64,000 bases of DNA from Ochotona curzoniae (Eukaryota; Chordata; Mammalia; Lagomorpha; Ochotonidae): contig NW_024466421.1 of the NCBI RefSeq assembly GCF_017591425.1, forward strand, positions 558,001-622,000. The letters are read 5' to 3'. The position numbers were made by a program, and so were the translations under genes. Below the pieces are notes generated by a model. It was not told the DNA's origin. It saw nothing but the letters and a program-made list of their open reading frames with translations, and searched no databases. Numbering within the stretch: the stretch's first letter is position 1; the number at the start of each line of letters is the position of its first letter. Shown here in pieces: positions 44,385 through 55,278 of the stretch.

Positions 44385-44665
44385 TTCATTGCCAAGAACT
44401 GTGCTGAGTATTTATGAGTTTGGTGGGCTGCTAACAAGTTGGCCACAGCAATTTATATTTATGCTTGCAGTGCCGGGCGTGATAACGGACAGCTCACAGG
44501 CCTGGTTAATTGGTTTGCCACCCCCACCCTCTCACCGTGTCTTCCCTGACCAGCAGAGGCTGTCTTTCTGGGGCCGCTTATAATGGGCTTTTCATGTGTT
44601 GCTGATTTTAATTACCTTTTTATTGCTATGCAAATCTCCCTTCGTTTAAGCTGCCAAAGAAAAGG
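44385..44665. promoter_or_regulatory. Candidate enhancer with POU octamer
   Basis: A 280-bp AT-richer, repeat-free block contains an exact octamer ATGCAAAT at 44628-44635 (POU/OCT consensus), GGTTAATTGG near 44506, GATTTTAATTACC near 44604 and AGTATTTATGAG near 44408. Its GC-rich flanks differ sharply. The octamer next to TAATTA is a plausible POU-homeodomain pair. Function is inferred. Confidence 0.42.
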
Positions 44666-45654
44666 AAGGGACCACATCCCCGGGCAGAGAGGAGACACAG
44701 AAAGGAGGAAGGACTTGGGCCAGCACCCGGGGTCCCGGGGGAGGCAGCTGGGGCACTGTCCTGTTCAGGGCATGACCATCTGGAAACCAGGGTCCAGAGG
44801 TTGGGGGCACCTGGGGACAGGACACTGCAGGGGAAGCTGCAGGCAGGCTTGGTTATGAGTGCCCTGGGAGTGCCACCAGGAGGGCAACCCCGAATCAGAG
44901 AGGTGAAGACATGGGGTGCGTGGTGCCTGTGCCCATCCCAGGTGGGACCTTTCAAGCTGTGCTCAGGGCAGTTCAGGACAGCAGCCACAGGAGAGGGGGG
45001 GATGCCCAGGGCTCCCAGGTGCTAATGTAGCTATGGCAGCCCCAGCAGGCAGGGACCAGCAAGGTGTGGAGCAGACATGGCTTCATTTGTCGCACCAGTC
45101 ATTCAATTGGTGACACCAGGAGAGTGACCCCCCGCTCAGGTCACTTTGTGCCACAGGGAGGAGGGACAGGGGAAGGGGCCACCACTCCCCTATGCTAATC
45201 TGGGAAGCCCCAGGTCTGGGCAGAAGCCCAGATGATGGATGAGAGGCTGCTGACATAGAACCCGGCTGGGCAGGAGGGCCAGCTGTCTGGGAGTGGCCAC
45301 TGCTGGGGTCCCCAGGACACTGTCACGTGCTGGGTGTGGCCCCCTTTTATCCCTGCAGCACCAGGTGGACCAAGGAGGTTCTCCTGAGACAGACCACATC
45401 ACGTGGACTAGACAGTGGGAACAGCAAACACTTGCCTTAGTGTGCGTAAGGAAAACCTAACCAAGTGACCACGCCGTGTCCTCCCCACACTGATCTCAAC
45501 AGCACCCTCATACGCGGAGAGAAAGGGGTGAGTCAATTTAATAAAGGGGACGCCATGACTGAGCAGAATGCAAAGTGACACCTGAAGGACGCGCGTGTGA
45601 GAGCTCAGACGGGAAGAAAGGGAGGCCTCCCGCAGGACCCAGGCCGCACTGACC
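44666..45654. other. Unique sequence, no feature recognised
   Basis: No SINE, gene or array identified. Confidence 0.35.
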
Positions 45655-46040
45655 CACAGCACACCCACTGTGTGCCCACCCACTGTGTGCCCACCCACAC
45701 CACACACTGTGATCCCGCACTACACCCACTGTGTGCCCATCCACGCCCACCGTGTGCCCATCCACACCCACTGTGTGTCCACCCGCACCACACCCACTGT
45801 GTGCCCACCCATACCCACTGTGTGCCCACCCACACCGTGTGCCCACCCACACTACACCCACTGTGTGCCCACCCACTGTGTGCCCACCCATACCCACTGT
45901 GTGCCCACCCATACCCACTGTGTGCCCATCCACACCCACTGTGTGCCCATCCATGCCTACTGTGTGCCCACACCACACTCATTGTGATCCTGCACTAAAC
46001 CCACTGTGTGCCCACCCATACCCACTGTGTGTCCAGGGGG
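45655..46040. repeat. 21-bp minisatellite (CCCACTGTGTGCCCACCCATA)
   Basis: Units alternate between 21 bp (with ATAC or ACAC ends) and shorter 13-17 bp forms lacking that end, about 20 in total. Open frames of 105-146 codons on both strands follow from a stop-poor unit. Moderate divergence. Confidence 0.93.
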
Positions 46041-47667
46041 AGCCCACCCCCTGTGCCCCCACTGCCCTGATGGTCACCTGATGGTCGCTCTGAGACCCAC
46101 TTGGCCACCTGCCTCCCTCTGCCCGAACAGCCACACAGACCCAACGCTGCCCCAGGGGCCCAGCCAGCAGCTGGGACTCGCTGCTCCACCCTCAGGGGGA
46201 AACCACACATGAGCATGCATGACCACATGCACACATGTGTATACACGCGTGCACCAACAGAGCCATGCACACGTGCCTACAAGCCAACATGTGCACACAT
46301 GTAGTTCCATGGTAACACACGCACACTGGCTCACTCTTGCATGCTGCCAGTCGGCTCTTGTGAGGGTGATCTGAGAGGCGGCACGTGGCTGGAACTCCCC
46401 TAAGTGGGCCTCTCAATGGCTCATCAGGGACACACGGTGGGGTAATTACCCGGAAAAGATGCACCACTTCCCGCGTCGCCTAATTTCCCCTCCTCATGTT
46501 GGGCTTCCCTAGAGAGGAGAGAGACACAGAGAGGCTGGCACGCATATGGGCTGTGCATGATGCCACGTTAACACAGGTCCCGCGGGTTGGTGTCCCAGGA
46601 AGGCAGCCACTCCACAGCCCTCCTGACCACCCGCAGGGCCTGCCCCGCTCTGCTGGTTCCCTCCATCACAGTGGGGATCCTGTCCTGGACAGCCAGCCCC
46701 ACCTCTGACTGCCTGCTGCCAGGCCTTGGTGTAGGGGGCAGTCAGGGGCTGGTCGGACTGCAGGTGAGGCTAGGGGAGACAAGACCCTCCAGTGAGGAAT
46801 GACAGAGGAGATACCTGGCCACTGAATGACCAGCTGGCCATTTACTCCCAAGTTGACAGATCGGGGCTGAGGCCCTCCTCAGCTGCCCCTGCCAGCTACC
46901 CTTCTGCGTCCTCGGCCTTGTGCCCTGGGAGGGAGGAGCCTGCGGGGCTGGCTGGGCCCCTCTCTCAGGCAGGGGTCAGCACCTGTCCCTGGATTTGCTC
47001 CCGTCATCTGTTTCTGAGTGACATTGAATTTTTTCCTGACTCCCTGTGCCCTTGGGCTGGTACCAGGCCGGTGGGGCAGGGCCCGTCAGGACAATGTCCC
47101 CTGACTACTCCATCTCAGGCCTCCTTGGGCTACACCTCACTCAATATAGCTGTCCACTGAACCGCCTGCATGACCACATCTTCCAGGTGCCGAATAGCAG
47201 ACTGGCCATCCCCTTGTCCACGCTGTGCTGGGGCCACGTGCTGGAACGTCTTTGAGGGCCGGCAGGGCAGGGTCCTGCCCAGAGCCTCAGCTCGGGCTGC
47301 AAACCCTGCCCAGGTGTGGCATCTCTGGACAGCAAGGGGGCTGCTCCGCCTCCCCCAGCCCCTCTGGCCCGCAGCAGCCTTGTACCTGGTACCAGGCTCT
47401 CTGGCGGGTGTGTGGCTACCCTGGGCGTGTGTAGCAGGTGCAGGTCAGGTAGAGAGGCCCCCCCCCACTCCTGACGCTGAGCAAAGCCCTGGAACCTTCT
47501 GGCCAGAGAGCTGGGGTGGGGCTGGGGGAGACAGACGGCTGGGAGTCACTCTTTTGCCTCCCCTCCCGTTGGGGTCTTGGAGGACTTCCTGAGGGCAGGG
47601 GCCCTCTGCTCTCCTGACTTCTACCCACCACCTAGCTTGCTCCCTCCTGAGGTCCATCGGGTCTACT
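46041..47667. other. Mostly unique sequence
   Basis: CA-rich alternating sequence at 46195-46330 is potential Z-DNA. The 12-bp palindrome GGGTAATTACCC lies at 46440-46451. Otherwise GC-rich with no gene that I can support. Confidence 0.4.
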
Positions 47668-47828
47668 CTTCCCAGGACTCAGGACCGGAAAGCTGGCTAC
47701 TGCCTTCCCGGGACCAGGGCTGGAACGTGGGCCGCTGCCTTCCCGGGACTCAGGACCGGAATGCTGGGCCACTGCCTTCCCGGGACTCAGGGCTGGAACG
47801 CTGGCCACTGCCTTCCCAGGGCAGACAG
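47668..47828. repeat. 36-bp minisatellite, 4 copies
   Basis: Copies of CTTCCCGGGACTCAGGACCGG followed by AAnGCTGGnCACTGC recur every 35-37 bp. The CCGG, CCCGGG and GGACTC motifs are kept in most copies. Confidence 0.93.
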
Positions 47829-47896
47829 GTGCAGAGGTGAGAACCCTTGGAACCCTGTCCAGCAGAAGCCGGTCCTCCTCCCTCCACCCAGCACGT

Positions 47897-47920
47897 CTCA
47901 CAAAAGGCTCCTTTTGTGAG
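47897..47920. repeat. Short perfect inverted repeat, 11-bp arms
   Basis: CTCACAAAAGG at 47897-47907 and CCTTTTGTGAG at 47910-47920 are exact complements around a 2-nt centre. With such a short centre it behaves as a near-palindrome. No gene end is nearby, so it is not called a terminator. Confidence 0.9.
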
Positions 47921-48287
47921 GGCCTCAAACCCACGGCCACAGCACTAGTAGTGGAGTGTGCGGCCTGCTGGCCACGCCCAGAAGCTGGCCAAGGCATCCC
48001 AAGCAGGAGTTGGGGAGAGCTCCTTCCCCGTGGTGTGCACTGAGTCCTGTCCCCCACCTGCTGGGCACTCTGGTTGCTCAGAGACCTGCCAGGGCCTCCC
48101 AGGACAGTGGACAGGGGCTGCTCATGCCCCTTCCTTGCTCTGGCTGCCTCGTGTCAGGCTCCATTTGCTGGGGTGCAGGACTGAAGGTCCAGCCTCTTGT
48201 CCTCGGAGCTTTATCTGGCTCACTGTGAGGCTGCAGGGACCAAGGGTCCGCAGAGGGAGTGGGACTTTGGGGATGGGAAGCCCAGCT

Positions 48288-48392
48288 CTGTCCATGTGAC
48301 TATCTGGGAAGTGAACCCGTGGATGCAAAGTCTCATTTGCTCTCCTTGTCTCTGTTATTCTGCCTTTCCAATAAGTAAATGAATCCTTGTTT
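48288..48392 (+). mobile_element. CSINE 3' end only
   Basis: Retains TCTGGGAAGTGAACCCGTGG, the pyrimidine-rich stretch and TGCCTTTCCAATAAGTAAATG. The head and body are missing. The break coincides with the start of the next, minus-strand copy, which probably inserted into its tail. Confidence 0.85.
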
Positions 48393-48726
48393 TAAAAGGT
48401 TTATATATTTTTATTCAAAAGGCAGGTCAGATTTATGGAGAGGAGGAAAAACAAAGAGAAAGATCCTCCATCCATTGGTTCACTTGCCAAGTGGCTGCAA
48501 CGGCTGGAACTGAGCCGATCCAAAGCCAGGATCCAGGAGCCTCCTCCTGGTCTCCCACATGGGTACAGGGTCCCGAGGCTTTGGGCCGTCCTCGACAGCC
48601 CTCCCAGGCTACAAGCAGGGAGCTGGATGGGAAGTAGAGCAGTTGAGACACGAATCGGCTCCCATATGGAATCCCAGTCGTGCAATGTGAGGATTTAGCC
48701 ATTGAACTGTCCTGCCCAGCCCATAA
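48393..48726 (-). mobile_element. CSINE, minus orientation, full length
   Basis: Begins with the T-rich tail complement (GGTTTATATATTTTTATTC). Next are AGATCCTCCATCCATTGGTTC, CTGGTCTCCCACATGGGTAC, GGATGGGAAGTAGAGCAG and the head at CCTGCCCAGCCC. Complete and little diverged. Confidence 0.95.
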
Positions 48727-48747
48727 ACAAATCTTAAATAGGAGAAG

Positions 48748-49040
48748 AGCCGGGCCTGCGTGGTGGAGTGTTAGTCTGGTCCTCAGCCTGTGGCACCAGG
48801 ATCCTGCTGGGCTGTAGTTTGAATCTCAGCTACCCTACTTCCAGTTCAGTTCCCTGCTTATAGCCTGGGAACAGACGGCTCAAGTCCGTGGGTTCCCAAC
48901 CACCTGGGAGAGCTGGGTGGAGCTGCTGGCTGCTGGCCTGGATCAGCTCAGCCGTGGCCACTGAGGCCATTTGGGGAGGGAGGAGGCTTTCTCCTCTCCT
49001 TCTGTAACATCCGCCTTTTCAATAAAAAGAAGTAAACCTT
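48748..49040 (+). mobile_element. CSINE, plus orientation
   Basis: GCCGGGCCTGCGTGGTGGAG head, CTGTGGCACCAGGATCC, GGCCATTTGGGGAGGGAGG, a CT-rich run and AATAAAAAGAAGTAAACC tail. It lies head to head with the preceding minus copy, 21 bp apart. Confidence 0.92.
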
Positions 49041-49739
49041 GATAACAAAGAATCACAGCCACAGTCTTGCTTTCTCAGCCCAGCAGCCCCGTCCCAGGAG
49101 CTGGCCTGAGCAGGGTCCATTGCTGTGAGCCAGCGGCAGCACCAGCAACTGGCGGCAGGTGTCCGTGGCCATCCAGGCCAGCTCCAGAGGGCATCTGAAG
49201 CATCCTCACCGATCTGAGCATCCCTGTGTTGTGGGCTAACCGAGCTCTGCCCCAAAGCCCCCGAGCACCCCACTGCCCTTCCCTGGGGCCCGGTTCTGCT
49301 CAGCCTGTCCCATCCCTGGGAGCCCTGAGCCCGCAGGGAGCGGGGTCTGGAGCATCCTGGTCCTTGTCGGCTGATGCCACTACATGCAGCTTACAGCGCA
49401 GGTAAGGTCTCCATGGGGTCCTTGGCAGCAGCATCTCAGGGCCCAGGGCCCACTGTGCCAGGCCTAGGAGCTTCCAGCAGCTTTTTTTCCAACATGCAAA
49501 TGCCCCCATCCATCTGCCCTGCCCTCAGGCTCCTCCACCCCGGCTAGGCTCATGGCTCTCCTGAAGGGCCCTGGGTCCAGCTAGGAGCCACCATTCCTGC
49601 CACAGCCCTTTCTCACTGGCTTCCCTCCTTGTGGCTGCAGGAGCTGGCAAGCGCGGAAGGATGCACGCCAGGCCTGGCTTTGCTCTGCCCGGGGTCCCCG
49701 CTGCTCCCAGCCAAATGGCCTCTCCCTGGGACACTCCAA
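49041..49739. other. Unique GC-rich sequence
   Basis: No recognised exon or repeat. Confidence 0.35.
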
Positions 49740-50060
49740 ATGCCCGGGAGCCAGGCACGATTACTGGCTGGCCACGCAGCAGCGACGTTCAAAAGCCCGG
49801 GCTGGCAGGGGCTGTCTTGCTGGTCTCTGTGATTTTCAGGCTAAAAATAAGACCCCTGGGGACCCCGGGGGCTGCCATGGTGGCTGCTGAAGTAACACGG
49901 CTTGTGTCTGATCCCAACCAGGAGGAGTTGCTGTCGGGCGGGCAACCCAGCACTTATCTCCCAGCGACTTTAAAAATAGAGACTCTTCCTTTTGTGCCAG
50001 GGCAAAGCAGTAATCTAGATAATTGAAACTCCCGAAACGAGCTGCAGACGCGTCGTGGTG
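49740..50060. promoter_or_regulatory. Candidate muscle/cardiac-type enhancer
   Basis: Two sites fit the MEF2 consensus YTAWWWWTAR: CTAAAAATAA at 49841-49850 and TTAAAAATAG at 49970-49979. Between them, just 10 bp before the second, CACTTATCT at 49951-49959 combines an NKX2-type CACTT with a GATA site (CTTATCT). A TAATCTAGATAATTG block follows near 50012. MEF2, GATA and NKX2 sites together are the known signature of cardiac and other striated-muscle enhancers. The block is repeat-free. Activity and target gene are inferred. Confidence 0.42.
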
Positions 50061-52747
50061 GCAGCACGCCTTGGCATCGGCCTTCCCTTTGTGTGCAGCA
50101 GAATGCTGGGCTCCAGAGCCGCCCTGAGCAGGACAGGGCCACACGGCCACTAGCTGCAGGCCATGCTGCCACGCCACCACACACACCACCGCGTGGCCAC
50201 ACTGCCACACTGTCCCCAGAGTCCCGCTGTGCACCCGGGTGGTCTCTGCCAGCCCAGACTTGCTCTCCGTCTCAGGACAGAGCGAGCAGGCACGGGGAGG
50301 TGCACGCTGGGCCGCAGTGGAGGCGAGGCTGGCTTGGGAAGTCGATGCCTTCTGTCCCTGCTGTTTAGATGAGCCTTGGTTCTCCCCGGAAAGGCCTGCA
50401 CATGCTGAGTGCGGACCCTGACTGTCCCTGGGTGCCCACCTGCCTGACTAGGGTGAACGCAGCAGCCTCTCTGCCGCCCACTGCCCACAGCCTCCGCAGG
50501 CTGAGCACCACTGCCCTGCCCAACCTCTTGACCGCCGTCCTCCCCACAGTGACTGAGCCAGCCCGGCTGGCTGACCCCTCCGCAAGCTCTTTGCTAGTCA
50601 CCACGTAAGACGCAGGCGATTCAGCCAAGTGTGGAGTCCCAGCAGGCGACAAGCAATGCTGCAGCCTAAGGCAGGCCTGCCCGGGGACATTCTTCATGTG
50701 GCCAGGCCCATGCGTGGCGGGGCTTACAGCTGTGCAGCACCCACCCCATGCACACCTGTCCCCAGGGGCTCCACAGAGCCACAGTGACACCTGTAGCCAT
50801 GCACGTTCCATGCAAATCAATTGGCCCTTCCTCACCTCTCCTGGCCACACTTCTACATGTATGCCACCCTGGGGACCCCAAGTCTCCCCGAGGAGATGCC
50901 TGGGCAGCTTTGGGCAGCATGGGGCCTAGAGCCGCATGCCACGTTGGGCACTGCCTGGACACCAGCGTCTGCTACACTGGCACTTCCCAGAGCCTACTGG
51001 GTAACAAAACTGAACTCTTGCTGAGCAGCCAGCTGCCCCCACATCCACAGTCCCTCCTGTCCAGGACCCACTCTGGCTCAGGCCAGAGACTCAGGACATG
51101 AGAGCAAGACCAGGTTGACCCAGGGCGCTGGGTCACTGCCCGTCAGCCTGGAGATCCTGTGCTGTCCGAGGCACGTTCACTGCCACTCTCCTACCTGAGC
51201 TACGTCAGCCCTCTCCACCCGGGCGCCTTCACTTCCTGTCCCCCCAGGTTCCTCCCCTGCCTGCTCTTTCTGACAAGCCGAGTCTCAGCCGTGGAAGCCG
51301 TGGCAGATGGTGCATAGCTCGTGGCGGGGCTGAGGCCAGGGCTCTAGGATCCGAGGAACAGCGAGGGCAAGCCCTGCCCGGCTGCCCACCACTGCAGCCT
51401 CCCTCCTGCCTCTGCCCTTGTGTCTGTCGTCTCTTCTTTCCCTCTTGGTGCCCCTGAGTCAGCATGCAGGCCAACTGCTGCCCCGGGGCCTGACGGCCAG
51501 GCCCCCATGCCCACCCCATGTCCCCGACACAGGGGCCCCTCTTCCCCTCTCTCCTGCGTCTGTCCCCTGGCTGCCCCCGCCCCTGCTTCTCCACGCATGT
51601 GTTCACCACACTCTGTCTATTCCGCTCCCACTCTCGGCCTGCTCTGCATCTCTCCTCACTCTCTTCCAGTGTGCTGGGGTCCGGCGCTGCTATGGCCTCT
51701 GGCCCGGGATCTTGGCACAAAGCTGCAGACATTCACCTTTCCCTGGCTTCTCGGCCCACATTCCATCCCTGCTAGGCCTTGCCTCCTCTGGAACTCTCCA
51801 AAGTACACACATTAGAATACAGAGCATCTCAGCACTGCTATCTTCACTGTCCTACCCAAGCAGTGAACAGGGGGTGAGGAATACAGACACAGGGGCCATG
51901 CTCCGAGGATACCTGTCCTCAGAGTCTGTCCGTGGGAAGCCAGAGAGCAAGCAGGTGCTGTGAGGCCAAGAGCCAGAGGGCCAGAGCGATGGAAGCACGT
52001 GACCAAGTGAGCGAGCCCGTTCCTACCATGGGTCTTTATAGAGGCTTGCGAGGGGAGTGGATACCAGCAACGCAACACCACGCTCTTTCAGTTCCAGCTG
52101 GTGATAGGTGGGTGTCACAGGTGGGCACAAAGGACCACGCAGGTGGGAGGTGTGGTTTCCAAGCTCGTGACTATGAGTTAGCTGACCACAGTGGTCCAGA
52201 TTAGAATCTCAGCTTCTAAGACTGTCCGCAGGGTCCAGAGAAGAGTGGCCTGCCTGGCAAGTGGGAAAGCTGTTAGTGTCTCCTGTGGGGATCACAGAGC
52301 ACCCCAGGGCCCTAGGCCCGCTGCTCTTCCACCCTGCCAGACCCCACATGTGTCGCAGTGTGAAGCTCCATGCCACGTTTTGCCCGCCTGGGCTCCCACT
52401 TGCTGCTGGGGTTCCGAGGGCTTGAGCAAGTGTACACCTCCTCCATCGAGTGCTATTCAGAATAGGGCCCCTGCCTGCCATGAGATGCCACTTCCCCACC
52501 CCTTGCCCAAGCCTGCTCCAGCCTGCTGGGCCTACGCCAGCTAGTGGGGCAAGGCCTCCCAAGTGGCCAGAGTGACCAGGGGAGGTGGCCTCAATCCTCC
52601 CTGTCAATTGGATCTGCCCCTCCTCCCCCCAGCTGCGTGGGAGGACACCTACCTGCCCTTGCCAAGGGATGTGATAGCTGAAGCCTTTTGGTGGGATCCT
52701 CAGTTTTCCCAGGGAATGTGTGATCAATACACGGGCAAATCTGCAAA
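50061..52747. other. Unique GC-rich sequence, no gene identified
   Basis: No SINE or array. A somewhat less GC-rich part near 51780-52080 could be a decayed LTR, but I see no termini. Long frames overlap in antisense without domains. Confidence 0.4.
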
Positions 52748-52754
52748 TTGAGAG

Positions 52755-53003
52755 CTGGAAGATGAGTCAGCTGCCCAGGGCTTCACAGCTGCTCGGTGAG
52801 CCGGGGAGGCTGACTGGAAAATCCCCGCGCGCATCCTGCCTGGCTGGGCTTAAACTCTAGCTCCGCCTGCACCACTTCCTCCGTGAGCCTCATTAGGCAT
52901 CTCACATTTAGCTCCCGTGATTGTACATTAGGGACCATCGGGGGCACATGACTAAATTAGTTAAAACACCTGATACATGGCAAGCAGGCAATAAATGCGT
53001 TCA
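52755..53003. mobile_element. Two adjoining MIR relics
   Basis: 52755-52855 follows MIR in minus orientation (GATGAGTCAGCTGCCCAGGG then CTTCACAGCTGCTCGGTGAG). 52856-53003 follows it in plus orientation, ending CTAAATTAGTTAAAACACC, TACATGGCAAGCAGGC and AATAAATGCG, close to the family's 3' end. The second copy runs straight into the 15-bp minisatellite. Confidence 0.65.
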
Positions 53004-53044
53004 CTGGCCACCCACCCACTGCTCCATCCATCTGTTCACCTTTA

Positions 53045-55278
53045 ATCCACTCATTTGTACACTCAACCACCCACCCACCCATCCACCCTCCATCCACCTA
53101 TCCATCTAACCTCCTTCCATCCACCCTCCATCCACCCTTCATCCATCCACCCTCCATCCACCATCCATCCATCCACCCTCCATCCACCTATCCATCCATC
53201 CAGTGATTCACTCTTCTCCCCTCCATCCATCAACCCTCCTTCCATCCACCATTAATTCATCCACCATCCATCCATCCACCCTCCATCCATCCACCCTCCA
53301 TCCATCCACCCTCCATCCATCCACCCTCCACCCTTCCTCCATCCACCCTCCATCCATCCACCCTCCATCCACCCTCCATCCATCCACCCTCCATCCACCC
53401 TCCATCCATCCACCCTCCATCCATCCACCCTCCATCCACCCTCCATCCATCCACCCTCCATCCACCCTCCATCAATCCACCCTCCATCCATCCACCCTCC
53501 ATCCATCCACCCTCCATCCACCCTCCATCCACCCTCCATCCATCCAGTGATTCACTCTTCTCCTCTCCATCCATCCACCCTCAATCCATCCACCCTTCAT
53601 CCATCCACCCTCCATCCATCCACCCTCCATCCATCCACCCTCCATCCACCATCCATCCATCCACCCTCCATCCACCATCCATCCATCCACCCTCCATCCA
53701 CCCTCCATCCATCCACCCTCCATCCACCATTCATCCATCCACCCTCCTTCCATCCACCCTCCTTCCATCCACCCTCCTTCCATCCACCCTCCATCCATCC
53801 ACCCTCCTTCCATCCACCCTCCATCCATCCACCCTCCTTCCATCCACCCTCCTTCCATCCACCCTCCTTCCATCCACCCTCCTTCCATCCACCCTCCTTC
53901 CATCCACCCTGCATCCATCCACCCTCCTTCCATCCACCCTCCATCCACCCTCCTTCCATCCACCCTCCTTCCATCCACCCTGCATCCACCCTCCTTCCAT
54001 CCACCCTCCTTCCATCCACCCTCCATCCACCCTCCTTCCATCCACCCTCCATCCATCCACCCTCCATCCACCCTCCTTCCATCCACCCTCCTTCCATCCA
54101 CCCTCCATCCATCCACCCTCCATCCATCCACCCTCCATCCACCCTCCATCCATCCACCCTCCATCCATCCACCCTCCATCCATCCACCCTCCATCCATCC
54201 ACCCTCCTTCCATCCACCCTCCTTCCATCCACCCTCCATCCATCCACCCTCCATCCATCCACCCTCCTTCCATCCACCCTCCTTCCATCCACCCTCCATC
54301 CACCCTCCATCCACCCTCCTTCCATCCACCCTCCTTCCACCCTCCTTCCATCCATCCACCCTCCTTCCACCCTCCTTCCATCCACCCTGCTTCCATCCAC
54401 CCTCCATCCTCCCTCCATCCACCCTCCATCCATCCACCCTCCATCCACCCTCCTTCCATCCACCCTCCTTCCATCCACCCTCCATCCATCCACCCTCCTT
54501 CCATCCACCCTCCATCCACCCTCCTTCCATCCACCCTCCATCCATCCACCCTCCATCCACCCTCCATCCATCCACCCTCCATCCATCCACCCTCCATCCA
54601 TCCACCCTCCATCCATCCACCCTTCATCCACCCTCCTTCCATCCACCCTCCATCCATCCACCCTCCTTCCATCCACCCTCCTTCCATCCACTGCTCCATC
54701 TATCCACCCTCTATCCATCCACCCTCCTTCCATCCACCCTCCTTCCATCCACCCTCCTTCCATCCACCCTCCATCCACCCTCCTTCCATCCACCCTCCAT
54801 CCATCCACCCTCCTTCCATCCATCATTAATTCATCCACCCTCCATCCATCCACCCTCCATCCATCCACCCTCCATCCATCCACCCACCCACCCATCCACC
54901 CTCCATCCACCTATCCATCCATCCAGTGATTCACTCTTCTCCTCTCCATCCATCCACCCACCTTCCATCCACCATTAATCCATCCACCCTCCTTCCATCC
55001 ACCCTCCATCCACCCTCCTTCCATCCACCCTCCTTCCATCCACCCTCCTTCCATCCACCCTCCTTCCATCCACCATTAATTCATCCACCATTAATCCATC
55101 CACCCTCCACCCTCCCTCCATCCACCCTCCTTCCATCCACCCTCCACCCTCCCTCCACCCTCCTTCCATCCACCCTCCTTCCATCCACCCTCCATCCATC
55201 CACCCTCCATCCATCCACCCTCCATCCACCCTCCATCCATCCACCCTCCATCCATCCACCCTCCATCCACTCCATGCA
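53045..55278. repeat. 2.2-kb minisatellite, 15-bp unit CCACCCTCCATCCAT
   Basis: About 150 units of CCACCCTCCATCCAT, CCACCCTCCTTCCAT and a shorter CCACCCTCCAT. On the + strand there is almost no G. Three copies of an interruption, CAGTGATTCACTCTTCTC, lie at 53201, 53545 and 54924, and ATTAAT-containing units occur near 53250, 54830, 54972 and 55080, so the array is built from larger blocks. Units of 15 bp without stops give open frames of 460 codons (+) and 437 and 382 codons (-) at once, which are artefacts. Confidence 0.97.

Noticed and set aside
47897..47920. Rho-independent terminator
   Set aside because: A hairpin without a following T run, in mammalian DNA where this signal type does not apply.
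6718..49040. tRNA genes at CSINE heads
   Set aside because: The heads keep B-box-like sequence but have no complete cloverleaf. They are SINE promoters by descent, not tRNA genes.
51780..52080. Endogenous retroviral LTR
   Set aside because: Composition was suggestive, but I found no TG...CA ends, primer binding site or polyadenylation layout.
53472..54929. Very long open frames (460 codons +, 437 and 382 codons -) as a repetitive protein gene
   Set aside because: They are open on both strands at once because the 15-bp unit has no stops in several frames. No start context, domain or splice signal supports translation.
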